From Treponema sp. (GTDB lineage: Bacteria; Spirochaetota; Spirochaetia; Treponematales; Breznakiellaceae): 41,880 bases of DNA. Below the pieces are notes generated by a model. It had not been told where the DNA came from. It made no database searches and worked only from the letters and a program-made list of their open reading frames with translations. A program made the translations under genes and the position numbers. The stretch lies in contig JAISOX010000082.1 in NCBI GenBank assembly GCA_031275325.1, forward strand, positions 1-41,880, read 5' to 3'. Numbering within the stretch: the first letter of the stretch is position 1; each line of letters starts with the position of its first letter. Positions 33,796 to 41,370 of this stretch are shown one piece after another.

Positions 33796-35601
33796 TTACG
33801 GTTCCTGAGGGATCCACCAGGTATGGAGCCCTAAGGCATACCGGGGACGTACCTGCGGTTTGTGGAGCTTGCGGTTATAGGCCACGCGAAACTGGGAGGT
33901 ATGCCATTGGGGAATCACGTAATGGTTCCACGTGAGGACCCGGTCCAAGGCCCGCCCCCAGGCCAACAGCGCGTCCGCATCTTCCTGGTGGGCAATGATG
34001 CCTTCCACAAGATAATCCAGCGCGGGATCCCGGACCCCCGCCAAGTTGTAGGTAGAATCCATATAATCAGAATGCCAGGCAAGGGCTAAAAGCGAACTCG
34101 GATAAGACGCCGCAGAATATCCCCGATCCAGCATATCATAATCCCGGGACCGCATCCGGTTCACAAACTGGCTCACATCCACCATACGGATATGCATAAC
34201 AATGCCGAAACGGGCAAGGTTCCGCTGGAGAGGGATCGCGGTTTTCTCAGAACTGGGGCTGTAGATCAACAGTTCAAACTGCATCTGCTCCCCGCCGGCC
34301 TTATGGACCAGCTTCCCCTGGCGTAATTCCCAGCCCGCCTCGTTGAACAAGGCCATGGCTTCCCGCATCTGGGGACGGATAAACCCGGAGCCGTCGGTTA
34401 TGGGCGGGTTGTACGCTTGGGTGAACACCTCCGCGGGGATCTGGTCCCGGATAGGTTCCAGAATCCGCCGCTCTGCTGCGGAAGGAAGCCCTGCAGCCGC
34501 GTATTCGGTGTTTTGAAAGTAGCTCCTGGTCCGGGTGTACTGATTATAAAAGAGGTTTTTGTTTATCCATTCAAAATCAAGAAAATAATTCAGCGCCATC
34601 CGCACCCGGCGATCCTGAAACACCGGCCGTTCCACATTGAAGTTAAACGCGCTCATGGGACGGGGAATTGCATGGGGTATCTCTTCCTTGATGAGGAGGC
34701 CCGAGGTAAAAGCAGGGCCGGTATACTGGGTGTTCCATTTTTCAATGTCCGATTCGCTGCGAATATCGTATTCCCCGGACTTAAAGGCTTCCAAGGCAAT
34801 GGTGTCATCCCGGTAATAATCGTAACGGATGGCGTCAAAGTTGTACTGTCCCTTGTTGACCGGCAGGTCTGCAGCCCAGTAATCCTTGACCCGTTCCAGG
34901 ATCACGTACTGCCCCATCTTATAATCCTTGACCCGGTACGCTCCCGTACCCAGGGGCGGGGTTGCCAGGGGTTCGGAAAAGTCATGCTCTTCCCAAAAGC
35001 GTTTGGGAAGAATCGCAAGCCCCCCTAAGTCAAGCATTTTTTCCTTGTCCCCTGGTTCAGGCAGATCAAAACGGACCCGGTTCCCTGAAAGGACCTGAAC
35101 GGTTACCCCGTTGTAATAGGTTTTAAAGTGGGGAACCCCTTTTTCATAAAAGGTATTGAAGGAAAAGGCCGCGTCTTCTGCGGTGATGGGCTGGCCTTCC
35201 TGATCCTTTGCCTGGGGATGTATCGAGAAAATGATGAAGGAATAATCCGCTGCATATTCCAGGCTTTCCGCGATAAGGGGATAGAGCGCGTCAGACTCAT
35301 CATAAGAACCGGTCATAAGGGAATCGTAAAAATACTCCCATCCTGCAGCGCAGCTTCCCCGCAGGGCATAACGGTGAAAGTTGTCATAGGTACCAATGGC
35401 ATGGTAGGTAAGGGTTCCCCCTTTGGGCGCGTCAGGATTCACGTAATCAAAGCGGGTAAACCCAGGCTGGTATTTCGGCGTCCCCCTGAGGGATATACTT
35501 GTGGCGCTGATAGTTGGAGGACCCTCAGCCCCTGGGTTTTGCGTATAGAGGGAACTCAGCGCGCTGAACATACAGAAAAAAACAAGACCCCGTGTTTTCA
35601 T
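33796..35601 (-). CDS. Family 5 extracellular solute-binding protein (YejA-like peptide-binding)
   Basis: 601 aa with a signal peptide (about 1-20, ending SSLYTQ). The YejA/OppA pattern is seen in FTRFDYVNPDAPKGGTLTY, ITAEDAAFSFNTFYEKG, PLGTGAYRVKDYKMGQYV, ALEAFKSGEYDIRSES and the late WHTSQFRVAYNRKL. Relatives bind oligopeptides, including murein or microcin-like peptides. ATG 35601 is chosen over the open frame to 35745 because the promoter -10 lies at 35625-35620, inside the longer frame. No permease or ATPase genes follow, so this is a second orphan receptor in this 4-kb region. Confidence 0.9.
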   Translation of the reverse strand: MKTRGLVFFCMFSALSSLYTQNPGAEGPPTISATSISLRGTPKYQPGFTRFDYVNPDAPKGGTLTYHAIGTYDNFHRYALRGSCAAGWEYFYDSLMTGSYDESDALYPLIAESLEYAADYSFIIFSIHPQAKDQEGQPITAEDAAFSFNTFYEKGVPHFKTYYNGVTVQVLSGNRVRFDLPEPGDKEKMLDLGGLAILPKRFWEEHDFSEPLATPPLGTGAYRVKDYKMGQYVILERVKDYWAADLPVNKGQYNFDAIRYDYYRDDTIALEAFKSGEYDIRSESDIEKWNTQYTGPAFTSGLLIKEEIPHAIPRPMSAFNFNVERPVFQDRRVRMALNYFLDFEWINKNLFYNQYTRTRSYFQNTEYAAAGLPSAAERRILEPIRDQIPAEVFTQAYNPPITDGSGFIRPQMREAMALFNEAGWELRQGKLVHKAGGEQMQFELLIYSPSSEKTAIPLQRNLARFGIVMHIRMVDVSQFVNRMRSRDYDMLDRGYSAASYPSSLLALAWHSDYMDSTYNLAGVRDPALDYLVEGIIAHQEDADALLAWGRALDRVLTWNHYVIPQWHTSQFRVAYNRKLHKPQVRPRYALGLHTWWIPQEP

Positions 35602-35619
35602 AGGTTTTCGATGAGGGAG

Positions 35620-35648
35620 ACTATATGATGAAGGGAAAAAATAGTCAA
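35620..35648 (-). promoter_or_regulatory. Promoter of the YejA-like gene
   Basis: Minus strand: TTGACT (35648-35643), 17-bp spacer, TATAGT (35625-35620). The start codon follows 18 nt after the -10, giving a leader of only about 11 nt with no Shine-Dalgarno. Confidence 0.8.
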
Positions 35649-35713
35649 TCCCCGGATCCATGGGTATAGACCGGCGCCCTGCAGGAGATCCCCGCTGCGT
35701 TATTCTGGGAAAA

Positions 35714-35776
35714 AAATGATCTATTCTTAACAAGAAATGAACCATTTTTAATCAGAAACGATCCGTTCTTGCCGGG
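35714..35776. repeat. Tandem array F: degenerate 21-bp unit, three copies
   Basis: Units at 35714, 35735 and 35756, each 21 bp, keep AAAYGAnCC/TnTTCTT at matching offsets. Sequence identity is modest, but the length is exact. Lies 65 bp upstream of the YejA-like promoter and 75 bp before the NifU-type gene. Confidence 0.7.
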
Positions 35777-35851
35777 GTATAGGCCCTGGCTATGAGGGCA
35801 TTATAGACAGATGCCCATTATCCTAGTATATTCATGCTATGAGGAGAATAT

Positions 35852-36076
35852 ATGCTTGAAGAACAAATAAAGACCGCGCTTGATAAGGTCCGGCCCTCCC
35901 TCCAGGCGGACGGCGGGGATGTGGAATTCGTTTCCGTGGCCGGTGACGGTACGGTATCATTAAAATTGACTGGCGCATGCGGCGGATGCCCTATGGCTCA
36001 GATGACCTTGAAGATGGGCATTGAAAACCACCTGAAAAAAGAAGTCCCTGAGGTTACCTCGGTTATTGGAGTCTAA
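35852..36076 (+). CDS. NifU C-terminal-domain iron-sulfur scaffold protein
   Basis: 74-aa Nfu-type protein consisting of just the NifU C-terminal domain: VRPSLQADGGDVEFV and the cluster-binding C43-x2-C46 in GACGGCPMAQMT. It holds a [4Fe-4S] cluster between subunits and passes it to apo-enzymes. GAGGAG lies 7 nt before ATG 35852. The stop is in the same frame as the following ygiQ-like gene, 60 bp upstream of its first ATG. The pairing is sensible because the radical SAM protein needs a [4Fe-4S] cluster. Confidence 0.93.
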   Translation: MLEEQIKTALDKVRPSLQADGGDVEFVSVAGDGTVSLKLTGACGGCPMAQMTLKMGIENHLKKEVPEVTSVIGV

Positions 36077-36136
36077 GCCGTTTCTTTCGCTATACCAGCT
36101 TCCCAGCTCCGGTTCCTGCCGGTAAGCCCTCGGGAT

Positions 36137-37906
36137 ATGGACAACCGGGGTTGGGAATATTGCGATTTTATTTTTGTTTCCGGCGATGCCTATGTGGATC
36201 ATCCTGCTTTTGCGCCAGCCCTGGTATGCCGGGTCTTGGAAGATGCAGGGTACAAGGTCGGCATCATCCCCCAGCCGGACTGGAAACAGGGGGCTTCCTA
36301 TACGGTTTTAGGCAGACCCCGGCTGGCTTTTCTGGTGGGCGCAGGAAACATGGATTCCATGGTTGCCCATTATACTGCGGCGAAAAAGCCCCGTTCCCAA
36401 GACGCCTATTCCCCAGGAGGCAGGGCGGGTTTCCGGCCTGACCGGGCCATACTTACCTATGTTGGGGGGATCCGTTCGGTTTATAAAAACATCCCGGTTA
36501 TTATCGGCGGCATTGAAGCCAGCCTTCGCCGCTTTGCCCATTATGATTACTGGTCTAACCAGGTGCGGCGTTCCCTACTGCTGGATTCCAAAGCGGACCT
36601 CCTGGTCTATGGCATGGGAGAACGGCCCATCCGGGAAATTGCCCGGCGGCTCAATGCCGGGGAGGGGATTGCCGATATCCGGGATGTCCGGGGAACCTGC
36701 GTCCGTTCCTCCCATGCCGGGGGGCCTGGGATCCGGCTCCCGGATTATGACGCGGTGAAGGGGGAGGATCCGGATTCCTTAAAACGCTATGCAGAACACT
36801 TCATGGTCCAGCGCTTACAGGCAGATCCTTTAAGCGCCCAGCCCCTGATCGAGCGAAGCGACGGGGATCGCTGGGTTATCCAGAATCCTCCTGCCTTTCC
36901 CCTCACCCAAGGGGAATTCGATAGGGTTTACGAGCTTCCCTATACCCGGCGCGGCCATCCTTTGTACGATGCCGCTGGAGGCATACCTGCCATGAAAGAG
37001 GCGGCCTTTTCCCTGGTTTCCAGCCGGGGCTGTTTCGGAGGCTGTTCCTTTTGCGCCATTACCTTTCACCAGGGCAGGGCGGTTACTGGAAGAAGCCCGG
37101 AGAGCCTCCTCAGAGAAGCGAAAACCCTGACGGGGCTTACGGGCTTTAAGGGGTATATCCATGATGTAGGAGGCCCTACCGCGAACTTTTACCGTCCTCC
37201 TTGTACTCGTCAGGCCAAAGGAGGGTTCTGCCCGGACCGGGAATGTCTGCGCCCTGCGCCCTGTCCCCGGCTCCAGGCGGATCACCGGGATTACCTGGAA
37301 ACCCTCAAGGCCCTCAGAAACATCGGGGGCCCAGGGGTCATACAGAAGATCTTTATCCGTTCAGGGATCCGTTTTGATTACCTTTACCTGGACAGCCGGT
37401 ACGGGAAGGAGTTTCTGAAAACCCTCTGTCGCTGGCACGTAAGCGGCCAGCTCAAGGTTGCCCCTGAGCATGTTTCTTCCCCGGTGCTTGCGGCCATGGG
37501 CAAGGGGGATCATGCGACCTATATACAGTTCGCCCAGGATTATGCCGCCATAAACCGCGGCCTGGGATGCAAACAGTACCTGGTCCCCTATTTTATGTCA
37601 GGCCATCCCGGATCGACCCTCCAGGATGGGGTAGAACTGGCCCTGTATCTCAAGAAAAGCCGGTTTATCCCGAATCAGGTTCAGGACTTCTATCCCACTC
37701 CCGGAACCCTTTCCACGGTGATGTACCGTACCGGCCTGGATCCTCGAACCATGAAACCTATCCCTGTACCTGGTGAGCGGGAGAAACGGCTGCAGCGCGC
37801 GCTGGTACATTTCAATAGACCGGAAAACCGCGCCTTGGTTCGGGAAGCGCTTTGTTTGGCCCGCCGGGAAGATATGCTCAGGCCGGGACCTGAGCGGCTC
37901 CTGTGA
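36137..37906 (+). CDS. YgiQ-family radical SAM protein
   Basis: 589 aa from the first ATG (E. coli YgiQ 739, with a longer tail). The N-terminal cobalamin-binding-like region has GDAYVDHPAF, GYKVGIIPQPDW and GGIEASLRRFAHYDYW. The radical SAM cluster motif is C299-x3-C303-x2-C306 (GCFGGCSFCAI), and HPGSTLQDGVELALYL follows. The function of the family is not established. Oddity: in the same frame the 20 codons before this ATG read ...RFLPVSPRDM, matching the conserved FLPxSxxDM N-terminus of relatives, yet contain no ATG, GTG or TTG after the upstream TAA. The true start may be non-canonical, or the N-terminus shortened. Confidence 0.9.
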   Translation: MDNRGWEYCDFIFVSGDAYVDHPAFAPALVCRVLEDAGYKVGIIPQPDWKQGASYTVLGRPRLAFLVGAGNMDSMVAHYTAAKKPRSQDAYSPGGRAGFRPDRAILTYVGGIRSVYKNIPVIIGGIEASLRRFAHYDYWSNQVRRSLLLDSKADLLVYGMGERPIREIARRLNAGEGIADIRDVRGTCVRSSHAGGPGIRLPDYDAVKGEDPDSLKRYAEHFMVQRLQADPLSAQPLIERSDGDRWVIQNPPAFPLTQGEFDRVYELPYTRRGHPLYDAAGGIPAMKEAAFSLVSSRGCFGGCSFCAITFHQGRAVTGRSPESLLREAKTLTGLTGFKGYIHDVGGPTANFYRPPCTRQAKGGFCPDRECLRPAPCPRLQADHRDYLETLKALRNIGGPGVIQKIFIRSGIRFDYLYLDSRYGKEFLKTLCRWHVSGQLKVAPEHVSSPVLAAMGKGDHATYIQFAQDYAAINRGLGCKQYLVPYFMSGHPGSTLQDGVELALYLKKSRFIPNQVQDFYPTPGTLSTVMYRTGLDPRTMKPIPVPGEREKRLQRALVHFNRPENRALVREALCLARREDMLRPGPERLL

Positions 37907-37932
37907 AAAGCCGGGCTGGGGGTAATAAAAAA

Positions 37933-38025
37933 CCGTAACCGGGAGGAGGAGAACCGGTTACGGCGACAAAGAAAAGATCCTAATTAAAGGCGCCTTTCCT
38001 AAAACCCCTATTTTTGGAAAGGCGC
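37933..38025. terminator. Two hairpins after ygiQ; the first is a minus-strand terminator form
   Basis: CCGTAACCGG (37933-37942) pairs perfectly with CCGGTTACGG (37954-37963). Its T-run (plus A6, 37927-37932) serves minus-strand transcription only. GCGCCTTTCC (37990-37999) pairs with GGAAAGGCGC (38016-38025), with T6 following 10 nt later on the plus strand (38035-38040). The rest of 37907-38215 shows no gene. Confidence 0.6.
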
Positions 38026-38215
38026 GCATGATACCTTTTTACATAACCTCTTTTTTCTATAAAGTTTTATATTCCTGTACGGTGCTTTACTATGGATAAC
38101 ATGGCATGGGACTAATAGTTACAGAACCCCTGCGGTTTTTAAGGAAGTGTCTGATAAGAGGGCCTGGCGGGAAAAACCCCGGCGCGCCTTGGGGTCCGTT
38201 CCTGCAGGAACGGGC

Positions 38216-38244
38216 TTGACAATTCCCGTTCATGTATATATGGT
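38216..38244 (+). promoter_or_regulatory. Promoter of the SRP RNA gene
   Basis: Perfect TTGACA (38216-38221), 17-bp spacer, TATGGT (38239-38244), placing the start at about 38251. Confidence 0.82.
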
Positions 38245-38250
38245 TATAAA

Positions 38251-38368
38251 ACCCTGTAGCTAGGAGCCATGCGAACAGGCGCCGCCCAACCCCGCCAGGT
38301 CCGGAAGGAAGCAACGGTCAGCGGAGGCCTGTTGCGCCGTGGTCCATCCTAGGTACGGGGTTTTTTTT
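38251..38368 (+). ncRNA. ffs: Small signal recognition particle RNA (4.5S type)
   Basis: The universal apical motif AGGTCCGGAAGGAAGCA lies at about 38295-38312, with the second conserved strand GGTCAGCGGAGG just after it. Flanking arms pair (GAACAGGCG with CGCAACAGGCC-type strands; outer CTAGGA/TCCTAG and AACCC/GGGTT). It ends in GGGG and a T8 run acting as terminator. It binds Ffh for membrane targeting. dnaX starts 28 nt downstream. Confidence 0.93.
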
Positions 38369-38395
38369 GTCTCTGATTCACGGTATACTCAGGAT

Positions 38396-39964
38396 ATGGC
38401 TTATGAAGTAACCGCCACCAGGCGGCGTCCTAAAATCTTTGATGAATTAGCAGGGCAGGATTTTGTAGTAGCCACCTTGAAAAACTCCCTTGAGCAACGG
38501 CGTATTGCCCACGCCTACCTTTTTTCCGGACCCCGGGGCTGCGGTAAAACCAGCGCGGCCCGGATCCTCGCCCGCTCCCTTAACTGTGAACAAGGGCCTA
38601 CCGCGGCTCCCTGCGGGGCGTGTCCTGCCTGTCAGGAAATCAGCCGGGGGGCAAGCCTGGATATTATTGAGATCGACGGGGCTTCTAATACCGGGGTCAA
38701 TGATGTGCGGCAGATCAAGGACGAGGTGCTGTTCCCCCCTAATTCCGGGCGCTATAAGGTCTATATCATCGACGAGGTCCACATGCTTTCCAACAGCGCG
38801 TTCAATGCGCTCCTTAAAACCATCGAAGAACCTCCCCCGTATATCGTCTTTATCTTTGCCACTACCGAGCTGCACAAGGTCCCGGCCACCATTAAAAGCC
38901 GTTGTCAGCAGTTCGCCTTCAGGCTCATCCCCCTTGAGATGATTGCGTCGATGCTCAAGGCTACCTGTGAGGAGATGAATATTCAGGCTGAGGATGAGGC
39001 CCTGTTCTGGATTGCTAAAGAGTCTACCGGCAGTCTCCGGGATGCCTATACCCTCTTCGACCAAGTAGCGGCCTTTTCAGATGGGTATATCCGGTCCGCG
39101 CTTATCCGGGAAAAGCTCGGGTTGGTGGGCCTGGATAATCTCAACGCGCTGGCAGAGGCCTGTGTGGAAAATGATAGCCCCCAAGCCTTTACCTTGATTG
39201 ACGATATGCTCAATGCCGGGGTCGCGGTTGAACAGTTCATCATTGACTTAGCAGGGTATTATCACAGCATGTTGTTCATAAAAGCCGGCATTACCCGGGA
39301 ATCCCTGTTGGATTACAGTCCTGACCGGTTCTCGCCCAAGGTCTTGGAAGGCCTCAATAAGCGGCAACTGGAACATGCCCTGGATCTGCTCCTGACCCTG
39401 TACCGGGATATCCGGTACTCTATTGCGCCGCGATTTGAGTTGGAAACAGTGGTTTCAAAACTCTGCTGGCTGGGACAGTGGATTTCTCCCCTGGAACTCC
39501 GGGCCGCCATTAGTGAAGTCCAGGCGGCGCTGGGCTTCACCGGCGCTTCAGGGATGGCAGGAGGAAATCCCGCTCCTGCCAGCAGGGAACCTCCAGCGGT
39601 TGACCCTTCCCTACCGAACCCTGCTCCTGCACAGGAGAAACTGCCGGAGGAACCAAGCCGAAGATTTAGTTCCAGCCAAGCCGGTTCGCTTACTGAAAAT
39701 TTTGATCGTCTAATGGCCGCGAAAGCATCCGGGGCTCCCCCCTCAGATCTTGCAAAACCCCTATCCCCGGCCCATACTGCAGCGGAACACCCCGGTTCAA
39801 TACCGGAGACGGGGAGACACGCGCCTCAGATAGCTGGTAGTATGGAAGAGGACCCTGTAGGCAGTACGGTTCATCGTAATGGAAGCCCTGATTCGCCTCA
39901 GTTGGCTCCCCAGGTAGAACGGGTGATCCAGGTGTTTCGAGGTACGGTGGTCAGGGAAAAGTAA
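38396..39964 (+). CDS. dnaX: DNA polymerase III subunit gamma/tau
   Basis: 522-aa clamp-loader ATPase. Walker A GPRGCGKT (45-52), zinc-binding C64, C73, C76 and C79, DEVH Walker B and the sensor region FIFATTEL are visible. The C-terminal 140 residues are Pro/Ser/Ala-rich and diverged. ATG 38396 fits the family start (MAYEVTATRRRPKIFDEL). It has only an overlapping AGGA, and TATACT (38383-38388) ends 7 nt before the ATG, so a leaderless mRNA is possible. It heads dnaX-ybaB-recR, but four hairpins separate it from ybaB. Confidence 0.96.
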   Translation: MAYEVTATRRRPKIFDELAGQDFVVATLKNSLEQRRIAHAYLFSGPRGCGKTSAARILARSLNCEQGPTAAPCGACPACQEISRGASLDIIEIDGASNTGVNDVRQIKDEVLFPPNSGRYKVYIIDEVHMLSNSAFNALLKTIEEPPPYIVFIFATTELHKVPATIKSRCQQFAFRLIPLEMIASMLKATCEEMNIQAEDEALFWIAKESTGSLRDAYTLFDQVAAFSDGYIRSALIREKLGLVGLDNLNALAEACVENDSPQAFTLIDDMLNAGVAVEQFIIDLAGYYHSMLFIKAGITRESLLDYSPDRFSPKVLEGLNKRQLEHALDLLLTLYRDIRYSIAPRFELETVVSKLCWLGQWISPLELRAAISEVQAALGFTGASGMAGGNPAPASREPPAVDPSLPNPAPAQEKLPEEPSRRFSSSQAGSLTENFDRLMAAKASGAPPSDLAKPLSPAHTAAEHPGSIPETGRHAPQIAGSMEEDPVGSTVHRNGSPDSPQLAPQVERVIQVFRGTVVREK

Positions 39965-39966
39965 AA

Positions 39967-40118
39967 GGAGCCCGTTTCAAAATCCGGTGAAACAGGCTCC
40001 CGAAAAAGCGGCCTAACCTTCGCTTTTTCCGTACAGTTCAAGGCGCGGTTTCACCTGGCCGCAGGTGAAACCGCTTAAAAAATAGCCTTATGCAGAAACT
40101 CCAGTTTCCGCATAAGGC
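39967..40118 (+). repeat. Four consecutive hairpins between dnaX and ybaB
   Basis: H1: GGAGCC and GTTTCA arms pairing with TGAAAC and GGCTCC (39967-40000). H2: AAAAAGCG/CGCTTTTT (40003-40028). H3: a perfect 13-bp stem GCGGTTTCACCTG with a GCCG tetraloop (40045-40074). H4: GCCTTATGC/GCATAAGGC with an inner GAAACT/AGTTTC (40085-40118). H2 is the only one directly carrying a U-rich 3' arm. Confidence 0.88.
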
Positions 40119-40148
40119 CGATTAAGGAATCCCAATTGGAGTTAGGTG

Positions 40149-40499
40149 ATGAATATTAATCCTTTTGACATCCTCAAGAACGCCCAGAAAATTCAGGAAC
40201 AGATGACGGTGTTTCAGGAAAAACTGGGAGCTATTACCGTAACGGGCGCTGCCGGAGGAGGTATGGTAGAGATAGACCTGAACGGACGCATTGAAATGCT
40301 CTCCCTCAGAATCGCCCCGGAACTGATCAATCCTCAGGAAAGGGAAATGCTTGAGGACCTTATCATCGCCGCGTTTACCAATGCCATGGAAAAAGTCAGA
40401 GAAGCGATTAATCGAGAAATGGGCGCTCTTGCCGGGGGTATGCAGATGCCTGGTATAAACCCCGGTTTCCCTGGCCCAGGGTTTCCGGGGAATTCATGA
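40149..40499 (+). CDS. ybaB: YbaB/EbfC nucleoid-associated protein
   Basis: 116-aa homodimeric DNA-binding protein. Typical features: MNINPFDILKNAQKIQEQM, a Gly-rich TVTGAAGGGMVEIDLNGR sheet, and LEDLIIAAFTNAMEKVREAI. The C-terminus is Gly/Pro/Met-rich (PGINPGFPGPGFPG). ATG 40149 follows GGAG by 7 nt; the GTG immediately before it is in frame but less likely. Its end overlaps recR by four bases, the normal ybaB-recR coupling. Confidence 0.94.
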   Translation: MNINPFDILKNAQKIQEQMTVFQEKLGAITVTGAAGGGMVEIDLNGRIEMLSLRIAPELINPQEREMLEDLIIAAFTNAMEKVREAINREMGALAGGMQMPGINPGFPGPGFPGNS

Positions 40500-41080
40500 A
40501 TGTCATCGACAGCCTGGTAATCCTCTTGTCCAAATTGCCGGGACTTGGGAAAAAGAGCGCCCGCCGTATGGTCTATTACCTGCTGGATGGGGATCCCCAG
40601 TATGCCCAGCTCATGGCGGAACAGATTGCGGATCTGCATAGGACGATTATCCGTTGCAGGATCTGCGGTAGTTTTACCGAACAGGATCCCTGCCCTATCT
40701 GTACTGATACCAGCCGGGACACCAGTATATGTGTCGTTGAACGAGCCCAGGATGTGCAGGTCATAGAAGAATCCCGGGAATTTCGGGGACGTTTCCATGT
40801 GCTGGGAGGGCTTATCGCCCCTTTGGAGGGAATAAACCCGGGGGATCTGCGCATCGGCCCGCTTTTAAATCGAGTCCGAGAGGAAGGTATCCGGGAAGTC
40901 ATCCTCGCCCTGAATCCCACGGTAGAAGGGGATACCACGGCCCTGTATATACAGCAGCTCCTCAAAGGGTATCCGGTTGAAGTTACCCGCCTTGCCTCTG
41001 GACTCCCCGTAGGGGGGGACCTGGAATATGCGGACCGGCTTACCCTGTCAAGGAGTTTTAGAGGCAGGACCAAACTGTAA
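40496..41080 (+). CDS. recR: Recombination mediator protein RecR
   Basis: 194-aa DNA repair protein working with RecF/RecO. Helix-hairpin-helix LSKLPGLGKKSARRM (11-25), zinc finger C54, C57, C66, C69, then a TOPRIM domain (ICVVERAQDVQVIEESREF, ALNPTVEGDTTALYI). Normal length. Overlaps ybaB by ATGA. No terminator is obvious directly after it. Confidence 0.96.
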   Translation: MNVIDSLVILLSKLPGLGKKSARRMVYYLLDGDPQYAQLMAEQIADLHRTIIRCRICGSFTEQDPCPICTDTSRDTSICVVERAQDVQVIEESREFRGRFHVLGGLIAPLEGINPGDLRIGPLLNRVREEGIREVILALNPTVEGDTTALYIQQLLKGYPVEVTRLASGLPVGGDLEYADRLTLSRSFRGRTKL

Positions 41081-41107
41081 GGCTGAGTACGATCCATACC
41101 GGGCCTT

Positions 41108-41293
41108 TTACCGGATTTTTACGTGAAACGAAGGGCAATGACGGCCGGTAGCTAAGAATACTTCCATGCCCGGCAGGTTCCGGCTCTTAATGCCAAAAAT
41201 CCCGCAGGAATGGGGGTACCCGTGTTCCCAGGTCAACTGGTAATAGAGACATTTAAGACAATTCGGCAATCGCTTCTGATTATCCTGATCCAT
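41108..41293 (-). CDS. Small four-cysteine protein, conserved type often labelled uracil-DNA glycosylase
   Basis: 61 aa. Cysteines lie in NCLKC, HSCGIFG and HCPSF, with the pattern C-x2-C...C...C plus the central YYQLTWEHGYPHSCG and LPGMEVFLATGR. Very similar short proteins (CxxC-Y-x3-TW-x8-C-x-FG-x7-P-x2-V) occur across bacteria and are sometimes annotated uracil-DNA glycosylase without the catalytic domain. A metal-binding knuckle is likely. It would be transcribed with or after leuD on the minus strand. The start has only a weak GATAGG site. Confidence 0.68.
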   Translation of the reverse strand: MDQDNQKRLPNCLKCLYYQLTWEHGYPHSCGIFGIKSRNLPGMEVFLATGRHCPSFHVKIR

Positions 41294-41310
41294 AGGGTAT
41301 ACCTATCACT

Positions 41311-41354
41311 GGGCTTAAAGCAGGGGGAACTGAAGTCCTCGCTGCTTTAAGCCC
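41311..41354. repeat. Perfect 13-bp inverted repeat between leuD and the small cysteine protein
   Basis: GGGCTTAAAGCAG (41311-41323) and CTGCTTTAAGCCC (41342-41354), loop 18 nt. No T-run on either strand, so it may be an attenuating or RNA-stabilising structure after leuD. Confidence 0.8.
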
Positions 41355-41370
41355 AAAGCAGCCAATGCCC

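Noticed and set aside
35604-35745. 48-residue N-terminal extension of the YejA-like protein
   Set aside because: A near-consensus promoter lies within it and the signal peptide begins at 35601.
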